A DNA stretch of 64,000 nt from Geobacter sp. (GTDB lineage Bacteria > Desulfobacterota > Desulfuromonadia > Geobacterales > Geobacteraceae), in contig POSG01000003.1 of assembly GCA_003314535.1 (NCBI GenBank), positions 186,001 through 250,000 on the forward strand, written 5' to 3'. This document shows, one piece after another, positions 1 through 9,125 of this stretch. Numbering within the stretch: the stretch's first letter is position 1; every line of letters starts with the position of its first letter. Made by a program: the position numbers and the translations under genes. The notes under the pieces were generated by a model. That model worked only from the letters and a program-made list of their open reading frames with translations. It searched no databases and was not told where the DNA came from.

Positions 1-306
1 GTCCAGGGTTTCCGCAACGGAAACCAGGTCGTCGGCACGGCAGCTCTCCGCCACGATGGCCACTGGAGTGACCGATATCCGCCTGTTGATGATGGGGATG
101 CCGAAAAGGCTCTGGATTTCCTCGGTGGTCCGGACCAGGTTCTCGGCGCAGCTCAGGATGCGGCAGTAGACCTGCTCGTTGAATGTCCTGATGTCGGGAT
201 GGCTGCAGCCGCGCAGGTTGATTCCCATGGTGACCGTCCTTATGTCCAGGTTTTCGTTGGTCACCATTTTGATGGTTTCGAGAATTTCCTCAGGATGTAT
301 CGGCAT
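1..306 (-). CDS. PFL/UPF0210 (DUF711) family protein, N-terminal part
   Basis: The gene runs off the left edge; the first 102 codons are visible, from an ATG at 306. The N-terminus (MPIHPEEILETIKMV, then NLDIRTVTMGINLRGCSHPDI) is the characteristic opening of the PFL-like UPF0210 family, once linked to pyruvate formate-lyase by fold and still without an assigned reaction. It lies 12 bp downstream of an ACT-domain gene on the same strand. That pairing is recurrent in bacteria and suggests co-transcription, with the ACT protein as a possible amino-acid-sensing partner. The family call is from recognition of the N-terminal motif; function is unknown. Confidence 0.8.
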   Translation of the reverse strand, partial: MPIHPEEILETIKMVTNENLDIRTVTMGINLRGCSHPDIRTFNEQVYCRILSCAENLVRTTEEIQSLFGIPIINRRISVTPVAIVAESCRADDLVSVAETLD

Positions 307-318
307 GTATGAGGTCTC

Positions 319-597
319 CTAGATCCGGTGCATGAAGCGGAAAACGTCTTCATGCTGCACTATGACCTGAACGCCCAGTTCTTTGCCGATGGCGGACATG
401 GCATCCTGGAAGGCAGCCAGGTCGAAGTTCTCGGACTTGACCTCGGCCTGCATGATCATGGTGAAAAGATCCTTCATTATCGTCTGCCTGATGTCGGCGA
501 TATTTACGTCATGCTCGGCCATGACCCGGCTTATGCCGGCCACTATGCCGACCCGGTCCAGGCCGATGACCGTGATGATGAATCGACTCGAAGACAT
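319..597 (-). CDS. ACT domain-containing protein (UPF0237 type)
   Basis: A 92-residue protein. Nearly all of it is one ACT domain: a first beta strand RFIITVIGLDRVGIVAGIS, then VNIADIRQTIMKDLFTMIMQ, matching the small free-standing ACT proteins that resemble GcvR. ACT domains bind amino acids or other small ligands. The start at 597 was chosen over an upstream in-frame ATG at 729 because GAGGT stands 5-6 bp before it and the conserved domain begins straight away. It sits immediately upstream of the UPF0210 gene, probably as the first gene of a two-gene operon. The ligand is not known. Confidence 0.85.
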   Translation of the reverse strand: MSSSRFIITVIGLDRVGIVAGISRVMAEHDVNIADIRQTIMKDLFTMIMQAEVKSENFDLAAFQDAMSAIGKELGVQVIVQHEDVFRFMHRI

Positions 598-783
598 TTG
601 TTTACCTCTTCTTGTGAGATATCTGCAAAAGGGGTACAATCCGCGGGACAGCCCCCCCGTGATGCGCCGTTCCATTCGAAGGATGGAGCATAGCATATTC
701 GGATGTTTTTTCACAAGCAGCCGTTCCAAGGGAAGTCACGGTGACCAATTCACCCTGTTGAAGGAGGAAAGGGGGCTTTCCTG

Positions 784-812
784 TTGAGCAATTCGAGGTA
801 TCATTGTAAAAT
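784..812 (+). promoter_or_regulatory. Candidate sigma70 promoter of the radical SAM gene
   Basis: TTGAGC at 784-789, a 17-bp spacer and TAAAAT at 807-812, about 62 bp upstream of the ATG at 874. The rest of the 598-873 gap shows no gene. The call rests on consensus match and spacing only. Confidence 0.45.
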
Positions 813-873
813 CCGTGAAGCGAGGATTTGATGGCACCCGGGAGGAACATACGCCAACCGCTGGAAGGAAAAC

Positions 874-1833
874 ATGAACAGAACATTTCGGGACAGATTG
901 GCAGCAATAAACCCCGCTTACGCAACTTTCGATAGCCTGCAGACCCTGCAGGTCAACATGGGAGACCTGTGCAACCTGAAATGCAGCCACTGCCACGTGG
1001 CGGCATCACCGGCCGGAAAAAGGAACATGGGGAGAGGTGTCGCCGAAAAGATCGTCTCGCTCCTGGAAGGAAAGCGCGGCATCACTCTCGACATCACCGG
1101 CGGATGTCCCGAACTGAACCCACAGTTCACCTACCTGGTGGAGGCAACCGGCCAGATGGGACTGCGGCGTATCGTGCGCAGCAACCTGGCAGTCCTGTCG
1201 GAACCGGGAATGGAGTGGCTTCCGGAGTTCTACCTGGAGCATGGGCTGGTACTCTTCTGCTCCCTTCCCTGCTACTCCGCCGACAATGTGGACAGGCAGC
1301 GGGGGGCGGGCGCCTTCGCCAGGAGCATCCGGGCACTGAAACTCCTGAACAGCCTCGGCTACGGTTCGACCCATGAACTCAACCTGGTCTACAATCCGGG
1401 CGGAGCATACCTGCCCGGTTCCCAGAGCGGGCTCGAGTACGCCTACAAGGCCGAACTGTCAGCAAGGCACGGCGTGAGCTTCAGCAATCTGTACACGATA
1501 ACCAACGCGCCCATCGGCCGGTTCCGCGACCACCTGGAAAAAAAAGGGGCACTGGAAACGTACCTGGACCTGCTGGCAGAGCGTTTCAACCCGGATGCGG
1601 CAGGAGCGATCATGTGCCGGACCCTCATCAGCGTCGACTGGCAGGGCTTTTTGTACAACTGCGATTTCAACCAGGCGCTCGGCATGCCGATCCTCACTCC
1701 GGAAGGGATGCCGCTTACCATCGACAACCTGGAAACCGCCGCACGGTCCGGTACCGGGCTGGCGCTGGGAAGGCACTGTTTCTGCTGTACTGCGGGGGAA
1801 GGCTCAAGCTGTACCGGGTCGCTGGCAGCATAG
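874..1833 (+). CDS. arsS: ArsS-like radical SAM protein with Cys-rich C-terminus
   Basis: A 319-residue radical SAM enzyme. The 4Fe-4S/SAM motif is CNLKCSHC (C33, C37, C40), followed by HVAASPAGKR and by ITGGCPELNP (C78), typical of the ArsS/rSAM_SeCys family. The C-terminus is Cys-rich (C302, C304, C305, C313; CCTAGEGSSC). Characterised ArsS makes dimethylarsinoyl-adenosine-type arsenosugar precursors, normally beside arsM; no arsM is adjacent here, so the substrate is uncertain. Some family members are selenoproteins, but this copy needs no in-frame TGA and encodes Cys. The gene appears monocistronic, with a promoter at 784-812; the ribosome site is weak (GGAAGGAAAAC before the ATG). Confidence 0.75.
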   Translation: MNRTFRDRLAAINPAYATFDSLQTLQVNMGDLCNLKCSHCHVAASPAGKRNMGRGVAEKIVSLLEGKRGITLDITGGCPELNPQFTYLVEATGQMGLRRIVRSNLAVLSEPGMEWLPEFYLEHGLVLFCSLPCYSADNVDRQRGAGAFARSIRALKLLNSLGYGSTHELNLVYNPGGAYLPGSQSGLEYAYKAELSARHGVSFSNLYTITNAPIGRFRDHLEKKGALETYLDLLAERFNPDAAGAIMCRTLISVDWQGFLYNCDFNQALGMPILTPEGMPLTIDNLETAARSGTGLALGRHCFCCTAGEGSSCTGSLAA

Positions 1834-1879
1834 GACGACAAGAAAACACGGGGAATGGCAATAGCGCACCCCCGAAAAA

Positions 1880-2070
1880 TTTCTCCGGGGCCGGAGCGGA
1901 ACTTCCCCGTCACTCGTGATAATCTGTCGACACTTGACTCACTGATCGGAGCTTAAACCGGTTTCAAGCGCTTTCCCGGTTTTCGAGATCTTGCTACTTT
2001 CTCCGTATCACGATCTCCTCGAAAACCCCGCTCCGGCCTTGATCAGCCATCACCAGGAGTTCCCGGGCAG
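1880..2070 (+). repeat. Structured interspersed repeat A, copy 1
   Basis: About 190 bp, alike by eye in some four of five positions to 7122-7318 (same strand) and 40110-40308 (opposite strand). It is bounded by a perfect 11-bp inverted repeat, GGCCGGAGCGG at 1889-1899 and CCGCTCCGGCC at 2028-2038. Inside are two further complementary pairs: TCGTGATA 1914-1921 with TATCACGA 2006-2013, and TTTTCGAG 1980-1987 with CTCGAAAA 2018-2025. These two inner pairings cross, so they need a pseudoknot or alternative folds. It lies in the leader region of gnd. Confidence 0.8.
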
Positions 2071-2125
2071 AAATTTAATTGATATGCATTCAAAAACCCG
2101 GGATAAGCACAAGGAGGAGGAAACC

Positions 2126-3103
2126 ATGCAGGTTGCCATTCTCGGCCTCGGCCGCATGGGCATGAACATGGCAAGGAGGCTCCTTCGCGGCGGCCACCGG
2201 GTTGTTGCATGGAACCGCACACCCGCCAAGGTGGAAGAGATCGCGGCAGAGGGCGCGCAAGGAGCGGGTTCCCTGGAGGAGGCCGTCGAACTGCTGACTC
2301 CACCGCGGGCCGTCTGGCTGATGCTGCCGGCCGGCACGGTCACCGACGAAACCATAGTCCGGCTGGCGAAGATCCTCTCGCCGGGCGACTGCATCCTGGA
2401 AGGGGGGAACAGCTTCTATCGCGACGACATCAGGCGACGGGATCTGCTGGAGCACTTGGGCATCAGCTACCTGGACGTGGGAGTGAGCGGCGGGATCTGG
2501 GGGCTTGCCGAAGGGTACTGTCTCATGGTGGGCGGCGACCCGGATGAGTTCCGGCGCATGGAGCCCCTGTTCAAGACCCTCGCTCCCGAAGGCGGCTACC
2601 TCCACTGCGGGGGGACCGGGGCCGGCCATTTCGTCAAGATGGTTCATAACGGAATCGAGTACGGCATGATGGCAGCCTATGGCGAAGGATTCTCCATCCT
2701 CAAGGCTTCCCCCTACGGGGAAGAGCTGAACCTGGCCGAGGTTTCCGCCCTGTGGAACCGGGGAAGCGTGGTCCGATCCTGGCTCCTGGAGCTGGCCGGG
2801 GCGGCTTTCGGCAGAGACCCGGAACTGGCCCTGATCCAGGGCTACGTGGAGGATTCGGGCGAAGGGCGCTGGACCCTGCAGCAGGCCATCGACACCGGCG
2901 TGCCTGCCCCGGTCATCGCCGCAGCGCTTTTCCAGCGCTTCCGCTCACGACTCGAAGACAGCTTCGGCGACAAGGTATTGGCTGCGCTGCGCAACGAATT
3001 CGGCGGCCATGCGGTGGCACATGCGGGAGAGCCCAGGAAATCCGACGTCGCCGGAGCCGGCGGCATACGGCCGGCAGCGGCCGATACGAAGGCCGGGGAA
3101 TAA
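2126..3103 (+). CDS. gnd: 6-phosphogluconate dehydrogenase, decarboxylating (short form)
   Basis: A 325-residue enzyme oxidising 6-phosphogluconate to ribulose 5-phosphate and CO2. The N-terminal Rossmann motif is [10 protein letters not shown] (residues 7-16), followed by GGNSFYRDD and the [20 protein letters not shown] stretch with the catalytic lysine at about K171. The length matches the short ~300-residue Gnd class (YqeC/GndA-like, often NAD-preferring) rather than the ~470-residue E. coli type. The ATG at 2126 has an excellent ribosome site (AAGGAGGAGG), so the longer reading frame from 1991 is not used. zwf follows within 10 bp, as first and second genes of a pentose phosphate operon. 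Confidence 0.93.
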   Translation: MQVAILGLGRMGMNMARRLLRGGHRVVAWNRTPAKVEEIAAEGAQGAGSLEEAVELLTPPRAVWLMLPAGTVTDETIVRLAKILSPGDCILEGGNSFYRDDIRRRDLLEHLGISYLDVGVSGGIWGLAEGYCLMVGGDPDEFRRMEPLFKTLAPEGGYLHCGGTGAGHFVKMVHNGIEYGMMAAYGEGFSILKASPYGEELNLAEVSALWNRGSVVRSWLLELAGAAFGRDPELALIQGYVEDSGEGRWTLQQAIDTGVPAPVIAAALFQRFRSRLEDSFGDKVLAALRNEFGGHAVAHAGEPRKSDVAGAGGIRPAAADTKAGE

Positions 3104-3113
3104 GGAACCTGCA

Positions 3114-4634
3114 ATGGCAATCGGCCCCTCTCCGGAAAATTCCGCACGTGAAAGGATTGCCCCCACCTGCCGCATAGATCAGCCGGCAAACTGCGGCCTG
3201 GTCATTTTCGGCGCTTCGGGGGACCTGACCAGGCGCAAGCTGATACCGGCGCTCTACCTTCTTTATCGCCACCGCTTGCTGCCGCGAGGTTTCTTCCTCC
3301 TCGGAGCGGCCCGCACCGGAATGGATTCGGACCGGTTCAGGGAAATGGTGCGCCGGGAGCTTCCGGACGACTGCGACGAAGGCTGCTGGCAACAGTTCGC
3401 CCGGATAATCCATTACCGTTCCATGGATTACGGCAATGTCGAAAGCTACCGCGCCGGCCTGGCAGAAGCGCTCCCCCCCCTGGAGAAAGAAAACGGGACC
3501 GGAGGAAACCGGATCTTTTACCTGGCCACCCCTCCGTCAGTCTATGAAGACGTCATAAACACCCTGCACGCCTCCGGGTTGGCGAACGAACACGCCAGGA
3601 TCGTCATTGAAAAACCATTCGGCAGCGACCTGGAAACGGGCCGGCAGCTGAACCGCATGCTTCTGCGCGCGTTCCGCGAGGAACAGATTTTCCGGATCGA
3701 CCACTATCTGGCAAAGGAAACGGTGCAGAACATCCTCATGTTCCGCTTCGCCAACTCGCTGTTCGAGCCCCTCTGGAACCGCCGCTACATCGACCATGTC
3801 CAGATCACCGCAGCCGAGACCATCGGCATCGAACAGAGAGCCGGTTACTACGAGGCCGCGGGAGTGCTGAGGGACATGTTCCAGAACCACATGTTCCAGT
3901 TGCTTGCCCTGACAGCCATGGAACCTCCGTCACTGTTCAGCGCTTCACGGGTCAGGGATGAAAAAGCAAAGGTCCTGCAGTCGATCCGGCCCTTCCCGCT
4001 TGACCGGCTGCGAGAGCATATCGTCACCGGGCAATACGGCTCCGGCTCAGTGGAGGGCGAGCAGGCTCGCAGCTACCGGGAAGAGAACGGGGTCGCACCC
4101 GGTTCCACCGTCCCCACGTTCGCCGCCATGAAAGTGTGGATCGACAACTGGCGCTGGCAGGGAGTACCGTTCTATCTCCGTTCCGGCAAGCGCCTCCGCA
4201 GGCGGTCTACCGAAATCGCCATCTGCTTCAGGCCGGCGCCGCACATGATGTTCTCGCAGTCGCTCGGCGGCGGCATATCGCCCAACGCGCTGATCCTGAG
4301 AGTTCAGCCCGACGAGGGAATCAGCATGCAGATCCAGGCAAAACACCCCGGTTCGCGCATGTGCCTGATGCCGGTTGCCATGGACTTTTCCTATCAAAGG
4401 GATGTTACGCTCAGCGCATACGAAAGGGTGCTGCTGGACTGCATGGAAGGTGACCAGATGCTCTTCGTGCGCGATGACGGCGTCGAACTGAGCTGGGGTC
4501 TACTCTCACCCGCGATCAGCGCCATGGAGACCGGCAGACGGACGGAAACCCACATATACCCGGCAGGAAGCGCAGGACCTGCCGCAGCCGATTCCCTGCT
4601 GGAAAAAGACGGCAGGAAGTGGAGGGATCTATGA
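3114..4634 (+). CDS. zwf: Glucose-6-phosphate 1-dehydrogenase
   Basis: A 506-residue enzyme catalysing glucose 6-phosphate + NAD(P)+ to 6-phosphoglucono-lactone. The nucleotide-binding signature [11 protein letters not shown] is at residues 33-43, and the active-site motif RIDHYLAKE (family consensus RIDHYLGKE) is at 194-202; the length is normal. The ATG at 3114 lies 10 bp after the gnd stop with AAGGA upstream; the open frame extends back inside gnd, but homology begins only after this ATG. It overlaps pgl by 4 bp (ATGA), indicating translational coupling. Confidence 0.95.
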   Translation: MAIGPSPENSARERIAPTCRIDQPANCGLVIFGASGDLTRRKLIPALYLLYRHRLLPRGFFLLGAARTGMDSDRFREMVRRELPDDCDEGCWQQFARIIHYRSMDYGNVESYRAGLAEALPPLEKENGTGGNRIFYLATPPSVYEDVINTLHASGLANEHARIVIEKPFGSDLETGRQLNRMLLRAFREEQIFRIDHYLAKETVQNILMFRFANSLFEPLWNRRYIDHVQITAAETIGIEQRAGYYEAAGVLRDMFQNHMFQLLALTAMEPPSLFSASRVRDEKAKVLQSIRPFPLDRLREHIVTGQYGSGSVEGEQARSYREENGVAPGSTVPTFAAMKVWIDNWRWQGVPFYLRSGKRLRRRSTEIAICFRPAPHMMFSQSLGGGISPNALILRVQPDEGISMQIQAKHPGSRMCLMPVAMDFSYQRDVTLSAYERVLLDCMEGDQMLFVRDDGVELSWGLLSPAISAMETGRRTETHIYPAGSAGPAAADSLLEKDGRKWRDL

Positions 4635-5359
4635 ACTCGCGAAGCAGAGTGGAAATATTCGATACCCCGGACCAGTTGGCAGCAAGGGCTGCCGAACTTT
4701 TTTTCTCGACCGCCCGGCGTGCCATCGAACTCAAGGGACTGTTCTCCGTCGCCCTTTCCGGTGGGCAATCGCCGCTTCCGCTGTTCAGGAGACTGGCAGA
4801 CCAGTCCGCGGCTTCCGGCATCGACTGGACCAAGGTCCACATATTCTGGGCCGACGAACGCTGCGTTCCGCCGGACCACGCCGGCAGCAATTTCCGGGAG
4901 GCGCAGGAGATGCTGCTGTCAAGGCTGCCGTCTCCCGGGGCTGTCATCCACCGGATACAGGGTGAACTGCCCCCGGAGGACGCAGCCAAAGCATACCGGA
5001 AGGAGCTCCATGCCTTCTTCTCCGCCGCCCTGCCCGAATTCGACCAGATCTGGCTCGGCGTGGGTGAAGACGGACACACGGCTTCGCTTTTCCCCGGCTG
5101 CGACCAGGCAGGCTTTTCCGGCGATTCGGCGGTTGCGGTCTGCGTCGACGGCATGCCGAGCCAGCGGGTCACCCTGACTTTACCTGCGATCAACAGCGCG
5201 CGCCAGGTCTTCTTCATCGCCACCGGCAACGCGAAAGCCGAGGTTGTGACCAAGATCCTCGAAAGGAGCGTAGATGCGAGGCTGCCGGCGTCCCTCGTGG
5301 CTCTTCCCTCGGGCTGTGTCACCTGGTTCCTGGACCGTGAAGCGGCGCGGCTGCTCTGA
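4631..5359 (+). CDS. pgl: 6-phosphogluconolactonase
   Basis: A 242-residue protein of the DevB/SOL-type lactonase family, which hydrolyses 6-phosphoglucono-delta-lactone made by the upstream zwf product. Motifs seen are [12 protein letters not shown] near the N-terminus, [17 protein letters not shown] in the middle and [14 protein letters not shown] further on, all standard for the family. The ATG at 4631 overlaps the zwf stop as ATGA and has GGAGG 6 bp upstream; an in-frame GTG at 4619 is a less likely start. Its stop is followed at once by a copy of the TAGTTTCCATCCGGAAA repeat. Confidence 0.92.
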   Translation: MNSRSRVEIFDTPDQLAARAAELFFSTARRAIELKGLFSVALSGGQSPLPLFRRLADQSAASGIDWTKVHIFWADERCVPPDHAGSNFREAQEMLLSRLPSPGAVIHRIQGELPPEDAAKAYRKELHAFFSAALPEFDQIWLGVGEDGHTASLFPGCDQAGFSGDSAVAVCVDGMPSQRVTLTLPAINSARQVFFIATGNAKAEVVTKILERSVDARLPASLVALPSGCVTWFLDREAARLL

Positions 5360-5361
5360 AA

Positions 5362-5406
5362 TAGTTTCCATCCGGAAAGGGCAATTTTTATCCGGAGTTT
5401 CCGGAT
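5362..5406 (+). repeat. Short palindromic repeats C and D after pgl
   Basis: TAGTTTCCATCCGGAAA begins at 5362, 3 bp after the pgl stop. ATCCGGA-gtt-TCCGGAT at 5390-5406 is a perfect 7-bp inverted repeat with a 3-nt loop. Related units occur at 7300, 7483, 29362, 40110, 40334 and 43171. There is no T-run, so a simple intrinsic terminator is unlikely. Confidence 0.75.
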
Positions 5407-5481
5407 GAACACGAAACAGAAAAGAGCCTGTATGGTTTCAATAACCCGGCAGGTCTGCATCCAATTACACGTGAGGTGCTC

Positions 5482-7074
5482 ATGGACAACAAGGAACAGT
5501 GGGAACGCTATAAAAACAACCTGATCCATTGCCCTGAAACCGGGCTATTGCTGGATATCAGCTGCATGAATTTCCCCGGCGATTTTTTCGATGCCATGGA
5601 GCCGCGCATGGTGCGGGCCTATCGTGAAATGGCCGAACTTGAAGGCGGAGCGCCTGCCAATCAGGATGAGGGACGCATGGTGGGCCATTACTGGCTCCGC
5701 ACTCCGTACCTCGCGCCGGACCGGGCAACCGAAAACATGATCGCAAACACCCTCGAGGACATCAGGGCTTTCAGCGAGAGGGTGCACAGCGGTGAAACCG
5801 CTCCTGAAAAGGGCGGCCGCTTCACCCGCCTTCTCGTCATCGGCATCGGCGGATCGGCGCTCGGGCCGCAGCTCCTGGCCGATGCCCTGGGCAGTGATGA
5901 CGATTTCATGCATCCGCATTTCATGGACAACACCGACCCGGACGGGATGGCACGGGTTCTCGCGGCAATCGGCAGCGACCTTCCCCAAACCCTGACCCTG
6001 GTCATATCCAAGAGCGGCGGCACCAAGGAGACCCGCAACGGCATGCTGGAGGCACGACGGGCCTACGGGCTGGCCGGCCTCGACTTCAGCCTCCATGCAG
6101 TGGCCGTAACCGGTGAGGGCAGCGAACTCGATGCGCTCGCGCTTAACGAAAGCTGGCTCGCCCGCTTCCCCATGTGGGACTGGGTTGGAGGGCGCACATC
6201 GGTCACTTCGGCCGTAGGTCTCCTGCCGGCAGCCCTTCAGGGAATCGACATCGACTCATTCCTTGACGGCGCCAGCCTGTGCGACGCCGCCACCCGCATG
6301 CCCAACAACCGCACCAACCCGGCAGCAAGGCTTGCGCTCACGTGGCTCCATGCCACCGGCGGAACCGGTGAACGGGACATGGTTGTCCTCCCCTACAAGG
6401 ACAGGCTGGTCCTTTTCTCCCGCTACCTGCAGCAGCTGGTCATGGAGTCCCTGGGCAAGGAGCGGGACCGGGCAGGGAAAATTGTGCACCAGGGAATCGC
6501 TGTCTACGGCAACAAGGGGTCCACCGACCAGCATGCCTTTGTCCAGCAGCTCAGGGACGGGAAGAACAACTTCTTCGTAACCTTCATCGAGGTTCTGCAG
6601 GATCGGGAAGGCGCATCGCTCCAGGTGGATCCGGGCGTCACCAGCGGCGACTATCTGAGCGGCTTCCTCCAGGGCACGCGGGAGGCCCTCAGGGAAAACG
6701 GCAGGGAATCCCTCACCATAACCCTCGAGCGGCTCGACGCCCGTTCCCTGGGCGCGCTCATAGCCCTTTTCGAGCGGACGGTCGGCTTCTACGCCTCCCT
6801 AGCGGACATCAACGCCTATCACCAGCCCGGAGTTGAAGCGGGTAAACGGGCCGCCGGCTCGGTGCTTGAAACCCAGGGAAGAATCCTTGAAATGCTCCGC
6901 AAACACCAGGGGAGGCCCATGTCAGCCGAAGAGATTGCCATGGTCCTGGGCATTCCCGATTCGGCGGAGACCATTTTCCGCATTCTCCTCCACGCTTCAG
7001 CCAACCAGGACCATGGTGTCCTGATTGAGCGAAAGAAACCCATCACCTCCAGCCGCTTCAGCGCGGCTCATTAG
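5482..7074 (+). CDS. pgi: Glucose-6-phosphate isomerase with C-terminal extension
   Basis: A 530-residue enzyme interconverting glucose 6-phosphate and fructose 6-phosphate, linking glycolysis/gluconeogenesis with the pentose phosphate genes upstream. Sugar-isomerase signatures seen are [12 protein letters not shown] (about 121-132) and [13 protein letters not shown] (about S176). The last ~65 residues ([25 protein letters not shown] onward) look like a small winged-helix-like tail beyond the catalytic SIS domains. Start: the ATG at 5482 has GAGGTG just upstream; the GTG at 5476 is less likely. It is separated from pgl by 122 bp carrying repeats, so it may have its own promoter. Confidence 0.93.
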   Translation: MDNKEQWERYKNNLIHCPETGLLLDISCMNFPGDFFDAMEPRMVRAYREMAELEGGAPANQDEGRMVGHYWLRTPYLAPDRATENMIANTLEDIRAFSERVHSGETAPEKGGRFTRLLVIGIGGSALGPQLLADALGSDDDFMHPHFMDNTDPDGMARVLAAIGSDLPQTLTLVISKSGGTKETRNGMLEARRAYGLAGLDFSLHAVAVTGEGSELDALALNESWLARFPMWDWVGGRTSVTSAVGLLPAALQGIDIDSFLDGASLCDAATRMPNNRTNPAARLALTWLHATGGTGERDMVVLPYKDRLVLFSRYLQQLVMESLGKERDRAGKIVHQGIAVYGNKGSTDQHAFVQQLRDGKNNFFVTFIEVLQDREGASLQVDPGVTSGDYLSGFLQGTREALRENGRESLTITLERLDARSLGALIALFERTVGFYASLADINAYHQPGVEAGKRAAGSVLETQGRILEMLRKHQGRPMSAEEIAMVLGIPDSAETIFRILLHASANQDHGVLIERKKPITSSRFSAAH

Positions 7075-7121
7075 CATGACGGGGCATGCGGACTGTCCCT
7101 ACCTGTTGATCGTTAGGAAAG

Positions 7122-7318
7122 TTTCTCCGCGGCCGGAGCGGAACTTCCTCGTCGCTCGTGATAATCTGTCAGGGCATGACTCATGGTTCGGAGCTTTCAC
7201 TGGTTTCAAGCGCTTTCCCGATTTTCGAGATTCTGCATTGAAGCCGTATCACGATCTCCTCGAAAGCCCCGCTCCGGCCTTTATCAGCCGCTTCCGGGAG
7301 TTTCCGGATGGAAACTGC
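7122..7318 (+). repeat. Structured interspersed repeat A, copy 2
   Basis: Same orientation as the copy at 1880-2070, so the two copies bracket gnd-zwf-pgl-pgi as direct repeats. The boundary arms GGCCGGAGCGG (7131-7141) and CCGCTCCGGCC (7269-7279) are intact. Inner pairs are TCGTGATA 7156-7163 with TATCACGA 7247-7254, and TTTCGAG 7223-7229 with CTCGAAA 7259-7265. It ends in the short palindrome GTTTCCGGATGGAAAC (7300-7315). Confidence 0.8.
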
Positions 7319-7344
7319 TTGCTGTCCATCCAGAAACTTATAAC

Positions 7345-7462
7345 TGACACTAATAGCGTTTCCAATTCGGAAACGAGGATTTTTTCGTCCTGACCAGGAA
7401 ACCAAGGGGTTGCGCGGAGGCATACTCGGGTATGTCGCACAAGCAAGCCCGCAGGTTGACAC
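7345..7462 (+). repeat. Interspersed repeat B, copy 1 (hairpin element)
   Basis: About 120 bp recurring in reverse at 29245-29360. Its 3' part folds as TTGCGC..CATACT-cg-GGTATG..GCACAA (7410-7442). The second copy changes the apical closing pair from T-G to T-A, so the hairpin is kept. Chance reading frames through it give short peptides such as MSHKQAR, which are best not annotated as genes. Confidence 0.7.
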
Positions 7463-7482
7463 CGTCAGGGCGGAAAAAGACC

Positions 7483-7499
7483 GTTTCCGGATGGAAACT
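7483..7499 (-). repeat. Short repeat C overlapping the dodecin stop codon
   Basis: On the minus strand the sequence reads TAGTTTCCATCCGGAAA, and its TAG belongs to the dodecin stop region. The same arrangement occurs at 43171-43187. Confidence 0.7.
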
Positions 7500-7716
7500 A
7501 CTTGAGGGCGAAGCACACCTTGAGAATGACCTGGTACTCGCTGACCAGACCGTCATCCCCCACGTGGCCGTGGATCTCCTCCACCTCGAACCAGGAAACC
7601 CTTTCCAGGGTCTTGTGCGCCTTGGTCAGGGCCGCCTGGATCGCTTCATCGATCCCTTTTTTCGATACGCCGATCACCTCGATTTTCTTGTAAACCCTGT
7701 CTTCTCCGTAGTGCAT
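7498..7716 (-). CDS. Dodecin family flavin-binding protein
   Basis: A 72-residue protein matching dodecin in size and pattern: YKKIEVIGVSKKGIDEAIQAALTKAHKTLERVSWFEVEEIHGHV followed by a final YQVILKVCFAL strand. Dodecins form hollow dodecamers that store or buffer flavins in the cytoplasm. The tryptophan in RVSWFEV is the residue that stacks on the flavin ring in the family. The start at 7716 has GGGGAGGA 4-5 bp upstream. It is a single gene facing the repeat cluster at 7.1-7.5 kb. Confidence 0.9.
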   Translation of the reverse strand: MHYGEDRVYKKIEVIGVSKKGIDEAIQAALTKAHKTLERVSWFEVEEIHGHVGDDGLVSEYQVILKVCFALK

Positions 7717-8140
7717 GGCGTCCTCCCCGAAAATAAGTTATTGCATCTCCCTGAATGGTAGCACCCCTCGACAGGCTGTAAAGACCGGCATTTCCGTTTT
7801 CTTTTCAATGGGGACAAGCAACGGGATGAATGTCTCGGCATGAGGGCTTCTGCACCATGCAAAGCAAGACCTGACTCTCGGCATTCCGTGTGCCACGTCT
7901 CACTCTGACAAACACATGCGTCCTGGTTAATATTTTAGTATAAATAAATTTTTGCGATGTTTTCCCCGTAACGAAACAGTAGTCCATACCAATTATGTCT
8001 ATCCATGCAAATTCATGCAATTGTTTTATACGAGCAGGACATATTGCATTATTGGAGCCATTAAAGCACATTACAACCACCAGCTTGTCCGTTATATCAT
8101 TATATTTACTAATGCCTGTATTTTCAGAACAACATTTTAC
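7717..8140. other. AT-rich intergenic region upstream of focA, no gene
   Basis: The part from about 7920 to 8140 is much richer in A+T than its surroundings and has no convincing coding frame. It holds a direct repeat CATGCAA at 8004-8010 and 8014-8020, a 10-bp period that puts both copies on one face of the helix, as expected of an operator. It otherwise serves as the control region for the channel gene at 8218. Confidence 0.5.
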
Positions 8141-8169
8141 TTGACACAATACCTCCGCCTTTTTATAGT
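8141..8169 (+). promoter_or_regulatory. Near-consensus sigma70 promoter of focA
   Basis: A perfect -35 TTGACA (8141-8146), a 17-bp spacer and -10 TATAGT (8164-8169), about 48 bp before the start codon. It is one of the strongest promoter matches in the window. Confidence 0.75.
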
Positions 8170-8217
8170 ATCGCTAAAATTTATTGCAGTCCCTATCAAC
8201 CCTATTCGGAGGTAGCA

Positions 8218-9045
8218 ATGGCGCAGAAACCGGTAGAAGTCGTAGAGGCGTGTGGCAACGCGGGGATGTACAAGGCCAATCTCAGTGTGCCCAATTGGCT
8301 GGTGAGAAGTTTCATGGCGGGTCTTTTTATCGCAGTAGGCGCTGCGCTCTGTACCGTTACTGGCACAGGCCTGGACAAATTCATGGGCCCCGGGTTCAAG
8401 TCCCTTATCGGAGGGGCAGTCTTCCCCATAGGCCTCATTGCCATCGTGCTGACAGGAATGTCGCTCTTTACCGGCGATACCATGCTGATCCCCATGGCGG
8501 TCTGGCAGAAAAAAACCACCTGGAGCAAGGTGATGAGCTGCTGGTTCTGGGTCTATATCGGAAACTTCGTAGGCTCCCTCTTTTGGGCATACATAATGGT
8601 TTACGGACCGTTCGTCAAGGGCGGCGGCTATGAATTGACGGTTTTCGGACAGAGCGCCATTGCTGTAGCGGAAGCAAAGACACTCCCTTACATCGCGCAC
8701 GGCGGCTGGGGTCTCTGGTCCTGCTTCCTGAAGGCCATTGCCTGCAACCTGCTGGTTAACGTGGCATTGCTGCTCGGCTTCTCGTCCAAGGCCATGGTCG
8801 GAAAATTCTTCGGCATATGGTTCCCCATCATGGCATTCGTCGCCCTGGGCATGGAGCACTGCGTAGCCAACATGTATTTCATTCCCGCAGGCATCATGCT
8901 TGGCGCAAAGGTAACCTGGATGCAGTTCATCCAGTGGAACCTGATCCCTGCGACACTGGGCAATATCGTGGGCGGATTCTTCTTTATCGGCGCGGTCTAC
9001 TTCTGGTCCTTCCAGCAGGAGCTGTCCACCTCGAAAGCAACCTAG
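8218..9045 (+). CDS. focA: Formate/nitrite transporter family channel
   Basis: A 275-residue inner membrane protein of the FNT family (FocA/NirC/HSC), which form pentameric channels for formate, nitrite or hydrosulfide. About six hydrophobic segments are visible, starting with SFMAGLFIAVGAALCTVTG and including FPIGLIAIVLTGMSLFTGD, a family hallmark; the later MEHCVANMYFIPAGIML segment carries the conserved histidine/asparagine region (VAN). The substrate cannot be read from sequence; formate is plausible in an anaerobe. The start ATG has CGGAGGT 5 bp upstream. It is monocistronic, with a strong promoter and a following hairpin. Confidence 0.88.
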   Translation: MAQKPVEVVEACGNAGMYKANLSVPNWLVRSFMAGLFIAVGAALCTVTGTGLDKFMGPGFKSLIGGAVFPIGLIAIVLTGMSLFTGDTMLIPMAVWQKKTTWSKVMSCWFWVYIGNFVGSLFWAYIMVYGPFVKGGGYELTVFGQSAIAVAEAKTLPYIAHGGWGLWSCFLKAIACNLLVNVALLLGFSSKAMVGKFFGIWFPIMAFVALGMEHCVANMYFIPAGIMLGAKVTWMQFIQWNLIPATLGNIVGGFFFIGAVYFWSFQQELSTSKAT

Positions 9046-9061
9046 CAAGTGGCGAGAAAAC

Positions 9062-9092
9062 CCCGGCCCGCGGCTTTCATCCGCGGGCCGGG
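9062..9092 (+). terminator. Strong hairpin downstream of focA
   Basis: A perfect 12-bp stem, CCCGGCCCGCGG at 9062-9073 and CCGCGGGCCGGG at 9081-9092, with a 7-nt loop, 17 bp after the stop. There is no clear T-run, so termination or 3'-end protection are both possible. Confidence 0.6.
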
Positions 9093-9125
9093 CGAGCAAG
9101 TTCCTCTGATCGTCCCCAAAAGTCT

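Noticed and set aside
7181-7516. Short frames within the repeat cluster (for example those containing GLACATYPSMPPRNP)
   Set aside because: They translate repeats A and B, recur with the repeats elsewhere in the window and lack ribosome sites.
7805-8149. Minus-strand frame (114 codons) in the AT-rich focA upstream region
   Set aside because: It overlaps the near-consensus promoter, has no ribosome site and no recognisable protein motif.
8137-9099. Long minus-strand frame (320 codons) opposite focA
   Set aside because: It is fully antisense to a clear FNT channel gene, its translation is rich in His/Gln/Arg/Gly as typical of shadow frames in GC-rich DNA, and it has no ribosome site or recognisable domain.
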